50,734 nucleotides of DNA. Origin: Candidatus Loosdrechtia aerotolerans. Lineage in GTDB: Bacteria; Planctomycetota; Brocadiia; Brocadiales; Brocadiaceae. Below, piece after piece: positions 29,186 to 37,125 of the stretch. The notes under the pieces were generated by a model. It was given only the letters and a program-made list of their open reading frames with translations. It was not told the DNA's origin and ran no database searches. The translations under genes and the position numbers were made by a program. The stretch covers positions 1 to 50,734 of the forward strand of contig SOER01000020.1 of the NCBI GenBank assembly GCA_021646405.1, read 5' to 3'. Every line of letters begins with the position of its first letter. The stretch's first letter is position 1.

Positions 29186-30874
29186 TCACAGCCGCCCGGA
29201 CCTTAGGATACTAATTGCCAGTCCTAACCCGAGAACTCCTGCGAAGACAAATCCAATGATTCCCAGTACCGGGAATCCGTAAAGAAAGGGACCTTTATTG
29301 GTCATAATAATAAGCGCCGAACCAATTATGAGGGCAGAAATAACAAGACTAAAGGAGATCCGGTTGCTTGACTTATCCATCTCGGAAATAAATTTTGAAA
29401 GCCCCTGATGTTCAAATTCAATCTTTAGTGTACCCGTCTTTATCTTTCGTATAATCTCATGGGTATCCTTAGGGATTGCCTTCAGGACATCCAATAATTC
29501 CGAAGAATAGAACATCATGTCTTTGAGTATATGTTTCGGATCATGACGTTCGTGTATAAGTCTCTCTACAAAAGGCCTTGTATGGGCTATCGTATTAAAT
29601 TCCGGGTCCAACTGCCTCGCAATACCGTCTATGGTAGCCAGGGCCTTGATAAGGATATGCAATTGTGAAGGGATCTTCAACTTATGGCGCATCATTAAAT
29701 CAATCACCTGCGGAAGTATCGTGGAGATCTCTACCTGCTTTAAAGGCATATCATAATACCGGTCTATAAAATCACTTATATCATATTTAAACTCCCGCAC
29801 AGATTCTTCACTAACGAAAGTACCCAGCATCTCCAATGCCTTGAGGATGCCGTTCATATTTTTCATCGATAAGGCAATCAAGAGGTTTACAATAGCATCA
29901 CGGGTGTCTTCATCGAGCCTGCCTACAATTCCAAAATCCACAAAAGCAATAACATTACCGGGCAGGATAAAGATATTTCCCGGGTGAGGGTCTGCATGAA
30001 AAAATCCGTCGATAAACACTTGTTGAAGAATGGCATTCGCACCATGTGTAGCGATTGCCTTCCTTTCTTCGTCCTGATGAGGACAGGATAAATACTGGTT
30101 CAGTCTGATCCCTTTAATTTCTTCTGTAGTGAGAACCTTACATTTTGTATAATCCCAAAAGACCCCGGGAATACGAACGGTGGTACTATCTTTAAAGTTT
30201 TTATGAAATTTGTCGATATTATACGCTTCGTACCGGAAGTCTATCTCTTTTGTAATAACTTTTGTAAATTCATCAATGATACTTATCGGATCAAAAACCT
30301 TTACTTCCTGCATGTACCGGTTTGTCAGCATAGCCAGGTTATAGAGGATGTCTATATCCGTTTCGATCATCTTACGAATATCCGGCCTTTGTACTTTTAC
30401 CACAACATTTTCACCAGTTTTCAGTTGTGCCCGGTGTACTTGCCCCAAAGAGGCAGCAGCAAGGGGAACGGTGTCGAATGAAGCAAATAACTCTTCAGGA
30501 TAGCATCCAAACGATTCCTTTATCTGTTTTCGGACATCTTTATAGTCAAATGGCGGAATACGGTCCTGGAGCTTACTCAGTTCCGCACAGAGGTCATGGG
30601 GAATTAAATCTGGCCGGACACTCAGGATTTGTCCGAGTTTTATAAACGTGGGGCCAAGTTCTTCCAGTACCTTTCGTAAGCGAACAGCACGGGATTCCGG
30701 AGGTTCTGTAAAACGCTGTAATATCCGCGTCTTAATAATACCCCTTCCGATCATATGGCCATCCAGATGAAGCTGCTGAATGACAAAACCAAAACCATGT
30801 TTTGTCAATATCCTGAGGATTTGATTAAAACGCCGGATGTCACGGATCTTCTGGCCTATTTTTCTTAACTGCAT
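29186..30874 (-). CDS. ubiB: ABC1/UbiB-family atypical kinase, 562 aa
   Basis: An ATPase/kinase-like protein linked to quinone biosynthesis or lipid handling in the membrane. It has the family's KxGQ motif in GPTFIKLGQILSVRPDLIP, the Ala-rich loop AAASLGQVHRAQL in place of a Gly-rich loop, VVKVQRPDI with the ATP-site lysine, FHADPHPGNIF and FVDFGIVGRL. Two membrane helices end the protein (about residues 500-558). It is preceded 25 bases upstream by a phasin-like gene, likely one transcript. The stop is TGA. Confidence 0.93.
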   Translation of the reverse strand: MQLRKIGQKIRDIRRFNQILRILTKHGFGFVIQQLHLDGHMIGRGIIKTRILQRFTEPPESRAVRLRKVLEELGPTFIKLGQILSVRPDLIPHDLCAELSKLQDRIPPFDYKDVRKQIKESFGCYPEELFASFDTVPLAAASLGQVHRAQLKTGENVVVKVQRPDIRKMIETDIDILYNLAMLTNRYMQEVKVFDPISIIDEFTKVITKEIDFRYEAYNIDKFHKNFKDSTTVRIPGVFWDYTKCKVLTTEEIKGIRLNQYLSCPHQDEERKAIATHGANAILQQVFIDGFFHADPHPGNIFILPGNVIAFVDFGIVGRLDEDTRDAIVNLLIALSMKNMNGILKALEMLGTFVSEESVREFKYDISDFIDRYYDMPLKQVEISTILPQVIDLMMRHKLKIPSQLHILIKALATIDGIARQLDPEFNTIAHTRPFVERLIHERHDPKHILKDMMFYSSELLDVLKAIPKDTHEIIRKIKTGTLKIEFEHQGLSKFISEMDKSSNRISFSLVISALIIGSALIIMTNKGPFLYGFPVLGIIGFVFAGVLGLGLAISILRSGRL

Positions 30875-30898
30875 GAACCGGTAGTTCCTTTTGTTTTT

Positions 30899-31204
30899 TT
30901 ACGTTTTTGATTCTAATTTCTCTAAGATTTCTTCAAGTCTTTTTTGCATATGCTGGAGTTCACGCCGTGTTGGAATATCCAGTTTGTGAAGTGCCCTTTC
31001 TACAGCCTCTTCAATCTTCAACTCGATTTCCTTTTTACCCGATGCAATTTTGTTCATTATCTCATTCAACAGCACCTTTGCTTCGCCCCTCTTAAGTTCT
31101 CCGTTCTTTACCATAGTATCAATAAACCCTTCAACACTCTCCTTTGTCATAAAAACTGCCCCAATGCCAAAATTGATAGCCCTTTCGACAATATCTGAAA
31201 TCAT
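30899..31204 (-). CDS. Phasin-like coiled-coil protein, about 101 aa
   Basis: A small, helical, charged protein resembling phasin/poly(hydroxyalkanoate) granule-associated proteins and similar partners of UbiB-type kinases. A hydrophobic start (ERAINFGIGAVFMTKESVEGF) is followed by long amphipathic helices (RGEAKVLLNEIMNKIASGKKE; RRELQHMQKRLEEILEKLE) that probably form a coiled coil. An AAGGA sequence 9 bases before ATG 31204 favours this start over ATG 31213. It lies just upstream of ubiB, so a role with that kinase or as a membrane-surface scaffold is plausible. The stop is TAA. Confidence 0.75.
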   Translation of the reverse strand: MISDIVERAINFGIGAVFMTKESVEGFIDTMVKNGELKRGEAKVLLNEIMNKIASGKKEIELKIEEAVERALHKLDIPTRRELQHMQKRLEEILEKLESKT

Positions 31205-31337
31205 GATTACCATTCCTTAATTAAATTAGATAGCCACAGGCTCCACCCCTGTAGTATACGTATGAAAGCCTCTCTGCACGTGATGCGAGCAACCTAAAGT
31301 TTGCGGCTACAGATGTGTGAAAAACCCATATAATACC

Positions 31338-31904
31338 TTATTCTAAAAGAATTAATCCGTATATATTAACCTCATCGGTTTTATCCTTCAGCGTTTCTAT
31401 CTTTAAACTATGATTTCTTACTGTTTGATATACATCAATACCGCAAGCCTCCATCGACGGTCTTGCCTCTGCCGTACGAATACAGGTGGAAGTGGTCACA
31501 CAATTCTCACATAGTTTACAAGGACCGGCTCCAAGACCAAATGCCTTATAGAATCCCAGAGAAAACGCTGCCTTCTCTATCTCTACAATACTGTAACGCA
31601 TTTGCCAGCTCAAATGCCCGTGCAGGAGTACTGCTGTATGATATTCCCTGAGAATATCTTTCATTTCTTCGTATGAAGGGGAATGAGGGGGGCAGGTAAG
31701 TTTTTTCCCGTATTCATCGCATCCGTACTTACACTTTAATTGAACCCATCGTGCAATTACGATAGTCTCGGTACGGATAACAACACCTTGTCTGCAACCT
31801 AATTCTACAGCTTTTTTTATCAAAGAATTGTATGCATCATCAGGATTATACTGTGGTACAATGATGTTCCGTACTTCCGGGATAGGCAGATCGTTCCTAT
31901 GCAT
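31338..31904 (-). CDS. DUF2284 predicted metal-binding protein, 188 aa
   Basis: A cysteine-rich protein of the DUF2284 family. The family's Cys pattern is clear: KCKYGCDEYGKKLTCPPHSP near residue 57, and GPCKLCENCVTTSTCIR near 127. PSMEACGIDV near residue 148 adds another conserved Cys. A metal or iron-sulfur cluster is expected; the biological role is unknown. No operon partner is obvious. The stop is TAA. Confidence 0.88.
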   Translation of the reverse strand: MHRNDLPIPEVRNIIVPQYNPDDAYNSLIKKAVELGCRQGVVIRTETIVIARWVQLKCKYGCDEYGKKLTCPPHSPSYEEMKDILREYHTAVLLHGHLSWQMRYSIVEIEKAAFSLGFYKAFGLGAGPCKLCENCVTTSTCIRTAEARPSMEACGIDVYQTVRNHSLKIETLKDKTDEVNIYGLILLE

Positions 31905-32010
31905 ATTTTTCAGGCCTCTCAGGAATTATTGTTCTATCAAAGGTACTATAAACAAGTAAAAAAAATTTATCAAATATTTTTTCTCTTTTAAACCAAAACA
32001 AGACATCTTA

Positions 32011-32038
32011 TTGACAGAAAGAATAGGTAAAGTATAAT
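32011..32038 (+). promoter_or_regulatory. Sigma-70-type promoter of radC
   Basis: TTGACA at 32011-32016 and TATAAT at 32033-32038 are both perfect consensus hexamers with a 16-base spacer. The expected transcription start, about 32045, is only some 8 bases before the radC ATG at 32053, so the mRNA would have a very short leader without a ribosome-binding site. Confidence 0.75.
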
Positions 32039-32052
32039 CTGTAAATATTATT

Positions 32053-32751
32053 ATGAAAGAAGAAAAAAAACGTCCTACAATTAAACAGCTCCCGAGTCAC
32101 GAGCGGCCGAGAGAGAGATTAATCCAAAAAGGGGATGAACACTTAACAGACGCAGAACTTCTGGGAATTATTATCCGTGACGGTACTTCACGTTATAGCG
32201 CTGTTGATCTGGCAGAGAGGCTTCTTTCGGAATATGGTGATTTTCGGAGACTGAGCATTGCCTCCATTGGAGAACTTTGCAAGGTAAAGGGAATAGGACC
32301 GGCACGGGCTGCTCAAATTAAGGCATCATTGGCTATTGCCAAACGTTTTTCTACCATTTCAATAAAACCCTTACAGCAGTTTAAGTGTAGTACCGATATC
32401 TTTCATCATTTTCACGAGCGGTTACGCGGACAAAAGCAGGAGATATTCTTAAATATTCTTCTGGATAATAAAAACCGTATCATAAAAGAATTAACTATCT
32501 CTTCCGGCAGCTTAACTTCCAGTATCGTTCACCCCAGAGAGGTATTTAATCCGGCTATCAAAGAATCTGCAGCCTCAGTAATCTTTGTCCACAATCATCC
32601 TTCAGGAGACCCCGAGCCGAGCAAGGAGGATATCTATACCACCCATCGATTGATAGAAGCAGGAAATATCGTTGGTATAAAGGTCTTAGATCATATTATT
32701 ATAGGAAATGGACTCTTTACAAGTTTTAAGGACAAAGGGATTATATCTTGA
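32053..32751 (+). CDS. radC: RadC-family JAMM/HhH protein, 232 aa
   Basis: A conserved protein with an N-terminal helix-hairpin-helix pair (LCKVKGIGPARAAQIKASLA near residue 76) and a C-terminal JAB/MPN metalloprotease-like domain. The zinc motif is complete: VHNHPSGDPEPSKED near residue 180. RERLIQKGDEHLTDAELLGIIIRDG is the family's N-terminal signature. The DNA-repair role suggested by the name is not established. The stop is TGA. Confidence 0.93.
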   Translation: MKEEKKRPTIKQLPSHERPRERLIQKGDEHLTDAELLGIIIRDGTSRYSAVDLAERLLSEYGDFRRLSIASIGELCKVKGIGPARAAQIKASLAIAKRFSTISIKPLQQFKCSTDIFHHFHERLRGQKQEIFLNILLDNKNRIIKELTISSGSLTSSIVHPREVFNPAIKESAASVIFVHNHPSGDPEPSKEDIYTTHRLIEAGNIVGIKVLDHIIIGNGLFTSFKDKGIIS

Positions 32752-32935
32752 CAATATGTTAAGTTTTGATATGCTTATGTCTATTGCGTTTCAATCTACA
32801 CACCCTTAGTAGACTATTAACCCTTAACCCTATAAAATACTTAGTACTAATTCTTACAGCAAAACTGAGAAAAAACACCTTTCGTAATGCAGCGGGTTGG
32901 GAATCTACTCTGTGGTAAAGAGATAAGTATAATAA

Positions 32936-33009
32936 GCGCCCATAGCTCAATTGGATAGAGTCACGGACTACGAATCCGGAGGTTGGAGGTTCAAATCCTC
33001 CTGGGCGCG
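32936..33009 (+). tRNA. tRNA-Arg (anticodon ACG)
   Basis: The acceptor stem GCGCCCA/TGGGCGC encloses a normal cloverleaf; the anticodon loop is CTACGAA with anticodon ACG, and the T loop is GTTCAAATC. A34 of this tRNA is the standard substrate of TadA, which converts it to inosine, and tadA begins 62 bases downstream. The 3' CCA is not encoded. Confidence 0.96.
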
Positions 33010-33071
33010 TTTATATTTTTATAAAGAACCGTAAAGAGGACTTTCAGCTCGGGACAGAAGATTCAAAACAC

Positions 33072-33542
33072 ATGGAACACAATACTGATAAACATACATA
33101 TTTTATGAGACAGGCTATCATTGAAGCAAAAAAGGCTATGGAAAAAGATGAAGTTCCTGTTGGGGCGGTCATTGTTTACAACAACCGCATTATAGCCCGC
33201 GCTCATAACCAACGGGAAATGCTGAATGACCCTACTGCCCACGCAGAGATGATAACGATAACCCAGGCGGCTGCCTATCTGCAAAACTGGCGCTTAACAG
33301 GAACAACACTCTATGTAACATTAGAACCATGTGCCATGTGCGCCGGCGCATTGGTACAATCGAGAATTGATACCCTCGTATATGGGACTGTTGATAAAAA
33401 GGCCGGAGCATGTACGTCTGTTATGAACCTTGTTCAGGAACCAAGATTTAATCATCGCGTCAATGTCGTATCAGATATCCTTGCTGATGAATGTAAATAT
33501 ATACTACAAAAATTTTTCCTGGAAAATTGCCGTACAAGGTAA
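33072..33542 (+). CDS. tadA: tRNA(Arg) adenosine(34) deaminase, 156 aa
   Basis: Converts A34 to inosine in tRNA-Arg(ACG). The zinc-binding and catalytic residues are visible: HAEMITIT (His and Glu proton shuttle) near residue 57 and EPCAMCAGALVQSR near 87. The N-terminal HTYFMRQAIIEAKKA and DEVPVGAVIVYNN are typical. The substrate tRNA gene lies directly upstream on the same strand, so both may share a transcript. The stop is TAA. Confidence 0.95.
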   Translation: MEHNTDKHTYFMRQAIIEAKKAMEKDEVPVGAVIVYNNRIIARAHNQREMLNDPTAHAEMITITQAAAYLQNWRLTGTTLYVTLEPCAMCAGALVQSRIDTLVYGTVDKKAGACTSVMNLVQEPRFNHRVNVVSDILADECKYILQKFFLENCRTR

Positions 33543-33655
33543 ACATTGAGCGAAATGAAGTTTCCTTGTTATTCTGAGCCCTCTTCGACAAACTCAGGGT
33601 GACAGGGAGGGAAGAAGGTATACATATTTTAACGTTTGTATAAGATAGTCTCAGG

Positions 33656-33746
33656 GGAGAGGTGCCAGAGTGGTTGATTGGGACGGTCTCGAAAACCGTT
33701 TCCCGCCGAAAGCGGGACGTGGGTTCGAATCCCACCCTCTCCGCCA
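33656..33746 (+). tRNA. tRNA-Ser (anticodon CGA)
   Basis: A class II tRNA with acceptor GGAGAGG/CCTCTCC, anticodon arm ACGGT-CTCGAAA-ACCGT (anticodon CGA) and a long variable arm (TCCCGC-CGAAA-GCGGGA). The CCA end is encoded. A dispersed repeat fragment (CTTCGACAAACTCAGGGTGA) precedes it at 33583. Confidence 0.95.
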
Positions 33747-33841
33747 GTTAACCTGAAAAAACATGGAGGTGTTCAGCGATAAAAAGAATACCTTAAAATA
33801 CTTTTTTGAAACCTTTTAACACTAGAATAAGTTAATATCCC

Positions 33842-33934
33842 GGAGAGGTGTCAGAGAGGCCGAATGAGCGCGCTTGGAAAGCGCGTATACCGGCAAAACC
33901 GGTATCGCGGGTTCGACTCCCGCCCTCTCCGCCA
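33842..33934 (+). tRNA. tRNA-Ser (anticodon GGA)
   Basis: A class II tRNA with the same acceptor stem as the previous gene, anticodon arm CGCGC-TTGGAAA-GCGCG (anticodon GGA) and a variable arm TACCGG-CAAAA-CCGGTA. The CCA is encoded. The SRP RNA gene starts 16 bases after it, so they are probably co-transcribed. Confidence 0.95.
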
Positions 33935-33950
33935 GTTTATATTTAAATAG

Positions 33951-34220
33951 GCCGTGCTAGATGGGGAGCTAGCGGTTCCCTGTAACCTGCAACCCGCTAC
34001 AGCAGGGTCGATCGCTTTTTTGCGGGCTCAGAACCATTCGCTTTGTCAATGTAAGTGGTGATGAAGGTTGGATCTCATGCAATAGGAGACTTTGTGAATC
34101 TGGTCAGATGCGGAAGCAAGCAGCCATAAGCATTTGTCCTTATGTGCCGTGAGTAAATCTGACCTGAGCTAACTGCATTGATAAACTTATGGAAATGGGC
34201 ACAAGAAAAAGTGCACGGCC
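33951..34220 (+). ncRNA. ffs: Signal recognition particle RNA, large (Alu-containing) type
   Basis: The RNA of the signal recognition particle. The ends GCCGTGC (33951) and GCACGGC (34213) pair. The 5' part GGGGAGCTAGCGG and CAGCAGGGTC is the Alu domain of the large bacterial type (as in B. subtilis scRNA). The S-domain hairpin is at 34102-34125: GGTCAGATGCGGAAGCAAGC, with the conserved GGAA tetraloop at 34112-34115. The loop is closed by TGC/GCA where TCC/GGA is usual, a compensated change. GAGCTAACTGC near 34166 is also conserved. dnaX follows, which is a common neighbour. Confidence 0.92.
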
Positions 34221-34318
34221 TATTATTAATTTTCAATCTTCGTCTCTGCAAGTCTTTTATACATAACGCAACGCCCGTAATTCTCTGCAAAATATATAAA
34301 GTAACTAGATAAAGCGTA

Positions 34319-34347
34319 TTGATATAGGTTGAATAACAGAGTATAAT
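34319..34347 (+). promoter_or_regulatory. Sigma-70-type promoter of dnaX
   Basis: TTGATA at 34319-34324 and TATAAT at 34342-34347 with a 17-base spacer. The transcription start is expected near 34355, about 38 bases before the dnaX ATG at 34393. It lies after the SRP RNA gene, so dnaX can be transcribed separately. Confidence 0.65.
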
Positions 34348-34392
34348 AAGTTTAACATTTATCTAGCATCTACTATCGAGGTCAATGAACGA

Positions 34393-36069
34393 ATGTCTTA
34401 TATTGTATTAGCCCGCAAGTATCGTCCTCAAACTTTTGACGATCTTGTAGGACAGGAAGCAATTGTAACAACCCTCAAGAACGCCATACGATCAAACAGG
34501 GTTGCCCATGCTTACCTCTTAGCAGGACCACGGGGAGTAGGCAAGACCTCAACAGCACGGATAGTGTCTAAGGCACTGAACTGCATACACGGTCCCACGG
34601 ACACCCCGTGCAATGTTTGTGATATTTGCCGGTGCATTTCTGAAGGGAACGATATCGACGTTTTAGAAATAGATGGTGCTTCAAACCGGGGAATTGACGA
34701 GATAAGGAATATACGGCAAAATGTTAATTATGCCCCGTCGCGGGCACGCTATAAGATTTATATTATTGATGAGGTGCATATGCTTACACGCGAGGCGTTT
34801 AATGCACTCCTGAAAACCCTTGAGGAACCGCCGCCACATGTTAAATTTATTTTTGCTACGACAGCGGTGAACCGTCTTCCTGAAACCGTTCAATCCCGGT
34901 GTCAGCGATTCGATTTTAAGAATATCTCTGTTCATGATATAGAAAAGCGGCTTCTGGATATCTGTAAAACCGAAGGTGTATCTATTGAATCTTCTGCCCT
35001 TCATATGATAGCAAGATATGCCAAAGGCGGGCTCAGAGACTCACAATCGGTTTTAGATCAACTCCTTTCCTTTTGCAACGGGAAAATATCCAGAGAAGAT
35101 GTAAACTTTGTCCTGGGCTGTATTGATGAAGATAAAATCCTGGGGGTGTTTGAAGGCTTTGTGAAGAAAGATACATCCTCTGTTTTGAGAATTACAAATG
35201 ACATCTTAAATGAAGGGAAAACCGCCGGAGAGTTTATAGACCAATTACTCTTATACATACGGGAGCTTCTGGTTTTCACCTCTTGCAAGCAAGAAGCAAA
35301 GTGGATGGAATTCAATCCATCATTCATACAGCAATACGGGAAATCGTTTTCTCAGGATACCCTCATGTATATGGTCCAGATACTATCAGACGCAAGGGTA
35401 CGTACACCGGATTCACTTCTGCAACGTATCTTGCTTGAGATGGCTCTAATTAAACTGAGCCGGATGGAATCTATCGGTTCACTGAACGACATACTGGAGA
35501 AGATTACTTCTCTGGAAAGCAGGCTGGGAAAATCCGATAATAACTCTGAAGGAAAAGACAGAGAGACAGTACTCATCCGGGACCCGGAAACACAGCAAAC
35601 GGTACCAGAACCAATACGGGAAGGATACAATACACCACACACCGAAGATACAGAGAAGGGTAAAAATGAAATACGATATAACGAAAAGGACCTGTGGGAA
35701 AAAATCCTCTCTGCAATTCAGAATAAGAAGAAATCCATCTGGTCACTGTTGCGGGAAGGTCAGTTAGCAAGGCTCGAGAACGGAGAATTCGTTATTGAAT
35801 TTCCGGGTAATTATACGTTTCATTTGCAAAGACTTAATCAGGTTGAAGAAAAAAAATTTATAGAACAGTGTATACAGGAAATAGTACAGAATACAGTAAA
35901 AGTACGGTTTGTGGCATCACAGATGAATTCCGATAAGAGTAAAAACGATACATTATCTACTAATCATGCCCCTTCAAATCAGAAAACAGTCGATTTAACA
36001 ACCTCTGAGCCGGCAGTGAAAAAGACTGTAGAATTATTTGACGGTCATGTTATTAAAATACATAAATAA
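34393..36069 (+). CDS. dnaX: DNA polymerase III subunit gamma/tau, 558 aa
   Basis: The AAA+ clamp-loader subunit. ARKYRPQTFDDLVGQE starts the protein, Walker A is AGPRGVGKTSTAR near residue 44, the zinc module is CIHGPTDTPCNVCDIC near 64, Walker B is IIDEVHMLTREAFNALLKTLEEPP near 120, and the sensor region FATTAVNRLPETVQSRCQRF follows. The C-terminal third (after residue 380) is polar and less conserved. A run of eight A bases near 35849 could allow slippage to a slightly shorter product. It heads the dnaX-ybaB-recR cluster. The stop is TAA. Confidence 0.96.
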   Translation: MSYIVLARKYRPQTFDDLVGQEAIVTTLKNAIRSNRVAHAYLLAGPRGVGKTSTARIVSKALNCIHGPTDTPCNVCDICRCISEGNDIDVLEIDGASNRGIDEIRNIRQNVNYAPSRARYKIYIIDEVHMLTREAFNALLKTLEEPPPHVKFIFATTAVNRLPETVQSRCQRFDFKNISVHDIEKRLLDICKTEGVSIESSALHMIARYAKGGLRDSQSVLDQLLSFCNGKISREDVNFVLGCIDEDKILGVFEGFVKKDTSSVLRITNDILNEGKTAGEFIDQLLLYIRELLVFTSCKQEAKWMEFNPSFIQQYGKSFSQDTLMYMVQILSDARVRTPDSLLQRILLEMALIKLSRMESIGSLNDILEKITSLESRLGKSDNNSEGKDRETVLIRDPETQQTVPEPIREGYNTPHTEDTEKGKNEIRYNEKDLWEKILSAIQNKKKSIWSLLREGQLARLENGEFVIEFPGNYTFHLQRLNQVEEKKFIEQCIQEIVQNTVKVRFVASQMNSDKSKNDTLSTNHAPSNQKTVDLTTSEPAVKKTVELFDGHVIKIHK

Positions 36070-36088
36070 ATTATAGAGGAGATTAATA

Positions 36089-36445
36089 ATGATGAAGGGT
36101 TTTGGCAACATTGGCGAAATGATGAAGCAAGCACAAAAGCAAGCACAAAAGATGCAAAAGCAAATGGAAGAAATTCAAAACGAGTTAAAGGAGCGGGTTA
36201 TTGAGGCCAGCTCAGGCGGTGGAATGGTTACCGTGCACATAAACGGGAAACAGGAGATCCTTTCAATTAAAATTGATCCGGAAGTCGTAGATCCAAAAGA
36301 TGTTCAGATGCTTGAGGACCTTATTCTATCAGCCGTTTCGCAGGCAATGAAAAAATCCCAGGAACTCTACCAGTCTGAGATGGAAAAAATTACCGGAGGT
36401 CTCAATGTTCCCGGCCTGCAAGGAATACTTGGAGGTGGAATGTAA
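36089..36445 (+). CDS. ybaB: YbaB/EbfC nucleoid-associated protein, 118 aa
   Basis: A small DNA-binding nucleoid protein. Its N-terminus is a Met/Gln/Lys-rich helix (MMKQAQKQAQKMQKQMEEIQ), followed by the conserved SSGGGMVTVHINGKQEILSIKIDPEVV core and a C-terminal helix with Gly-rich end. It starts 19 bases after dnaX with a GAGGAG site and precedes recR, the usual order. The stop is TAA. Confidence 0.95.
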   Translation: MMKGFGNIGEMMKQAQKQAQKMQKQMEEIQNELKERVIEASSGGGMVTVHINGKQEILSIKIDPEVVDPKDVQMLEDLILSAVSQAMKKSQELYQSEMEKITGGLNVPGLQGILGGGM

Positions 36446-36486
36446 TTTATGATATCCTATAGGGAATACAAAAAGAGGTTTTTGTT

Positions 36487-37095
36487 TTGACGACATATCC
36501 ACAATCTGTAATTAAACTTATCAATGAATTTGAGAAGATGCCCGGTATAGGGCAAAAAACAGCAGAACGCCTTGCCTGTTACATTCTGAAACAACCTCTA
36601 GAAGAAGCTATGCAACTGGCTTACGCCATCCGTGATGTTAAAAAGGTTATCAAGACATGCACAACGTGTTTTAATGTCTCAGAAAGCGATCCATGTCATA
36701 TTTGCAGTAATACAGAGAGGGATAGTTCCGTGATTTGTGTAGTCGAACAAGTTGCAGACCTTTTAACAATTGAAAAGACGTGCACGTACAAAGGTCTTTA
36801 TCATGTACTTCAGGGGCATATCTCTCCGTTAGAAGGTGTTACTCCGGAGTTTTTGACAATCGGGAACCTCCTCCAGAGGATTAAAGAGGACCATGTAAAA
36901 GAAGTCATTCTGGCAACTAATTTAAATATGGAAGGTGATACAACGGCTCTCTATATTCATAAACAATTATCCCCTTTAGGTGTATGTGTTACAAGACTTG
37001 CCCGTGGATTACCAACAGGAAGTTATCTTGAGTATGCAAGTACGGCGATTGTCGCCGATGCTATCAGTGGTCGAAATGAAATGAGATATTCGTAA
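36487..37095 (+). CDS. recR: Recombination protein RecR, 202 aa
   Basis: Part of the RecFOR pathway for loading RecA at gaps. An N-terminal HhH region (INEFEKMPGIGQKTAERLACYIL) is followed by the zinc motif CTTCFNVSESDPCHIC near residue 57 and a Toprim domain (VICVVEQVADLLTIEKT, then EVILATNLNMEGDTTALYI). LARGLPTGSYLEYA is the C-terminal signature. The start codon is TTG, with an AGAGG site about 10 bases upstream. The stop is TAA. Confidence 0.95.
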   Translation: MTTYPQSVIKLINEFEKMPGIGQKTAERLACYILKQPLEEAMQLAYAIRDVKKVIKTCTTCFNVSESDPCHICSNTERDSSVICVVEQVADLLTIEKTCTYKGLYHVLQGHISPLEGVTPEFLTIGNLLQRIKEDHVKEVILATNLNMEGDTTALYIHKQLSPLGVCVTRLARGLPTGSYLEYASTAIVADAISGRNEMRYS

Positions 37096-37125
37096 GTTTA
37101 AGTTTTTTTAAAAGGTGATGTTTTC

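Noticed and set aside
31230-31320. Possible small gene between DUF2284 and the phasin-like gene
   Set aside because: No frame with start and ribosome-binding site; the sequence resembles the dispersed GCGGCTACA repeat.
32928-32933. TATAAT just before tRNA-Arg(ACG) as its promoter
   Set aside because: The hexamer ends only 2 bases before the tRNA 5' end, so transcription would start inside the tRNA.
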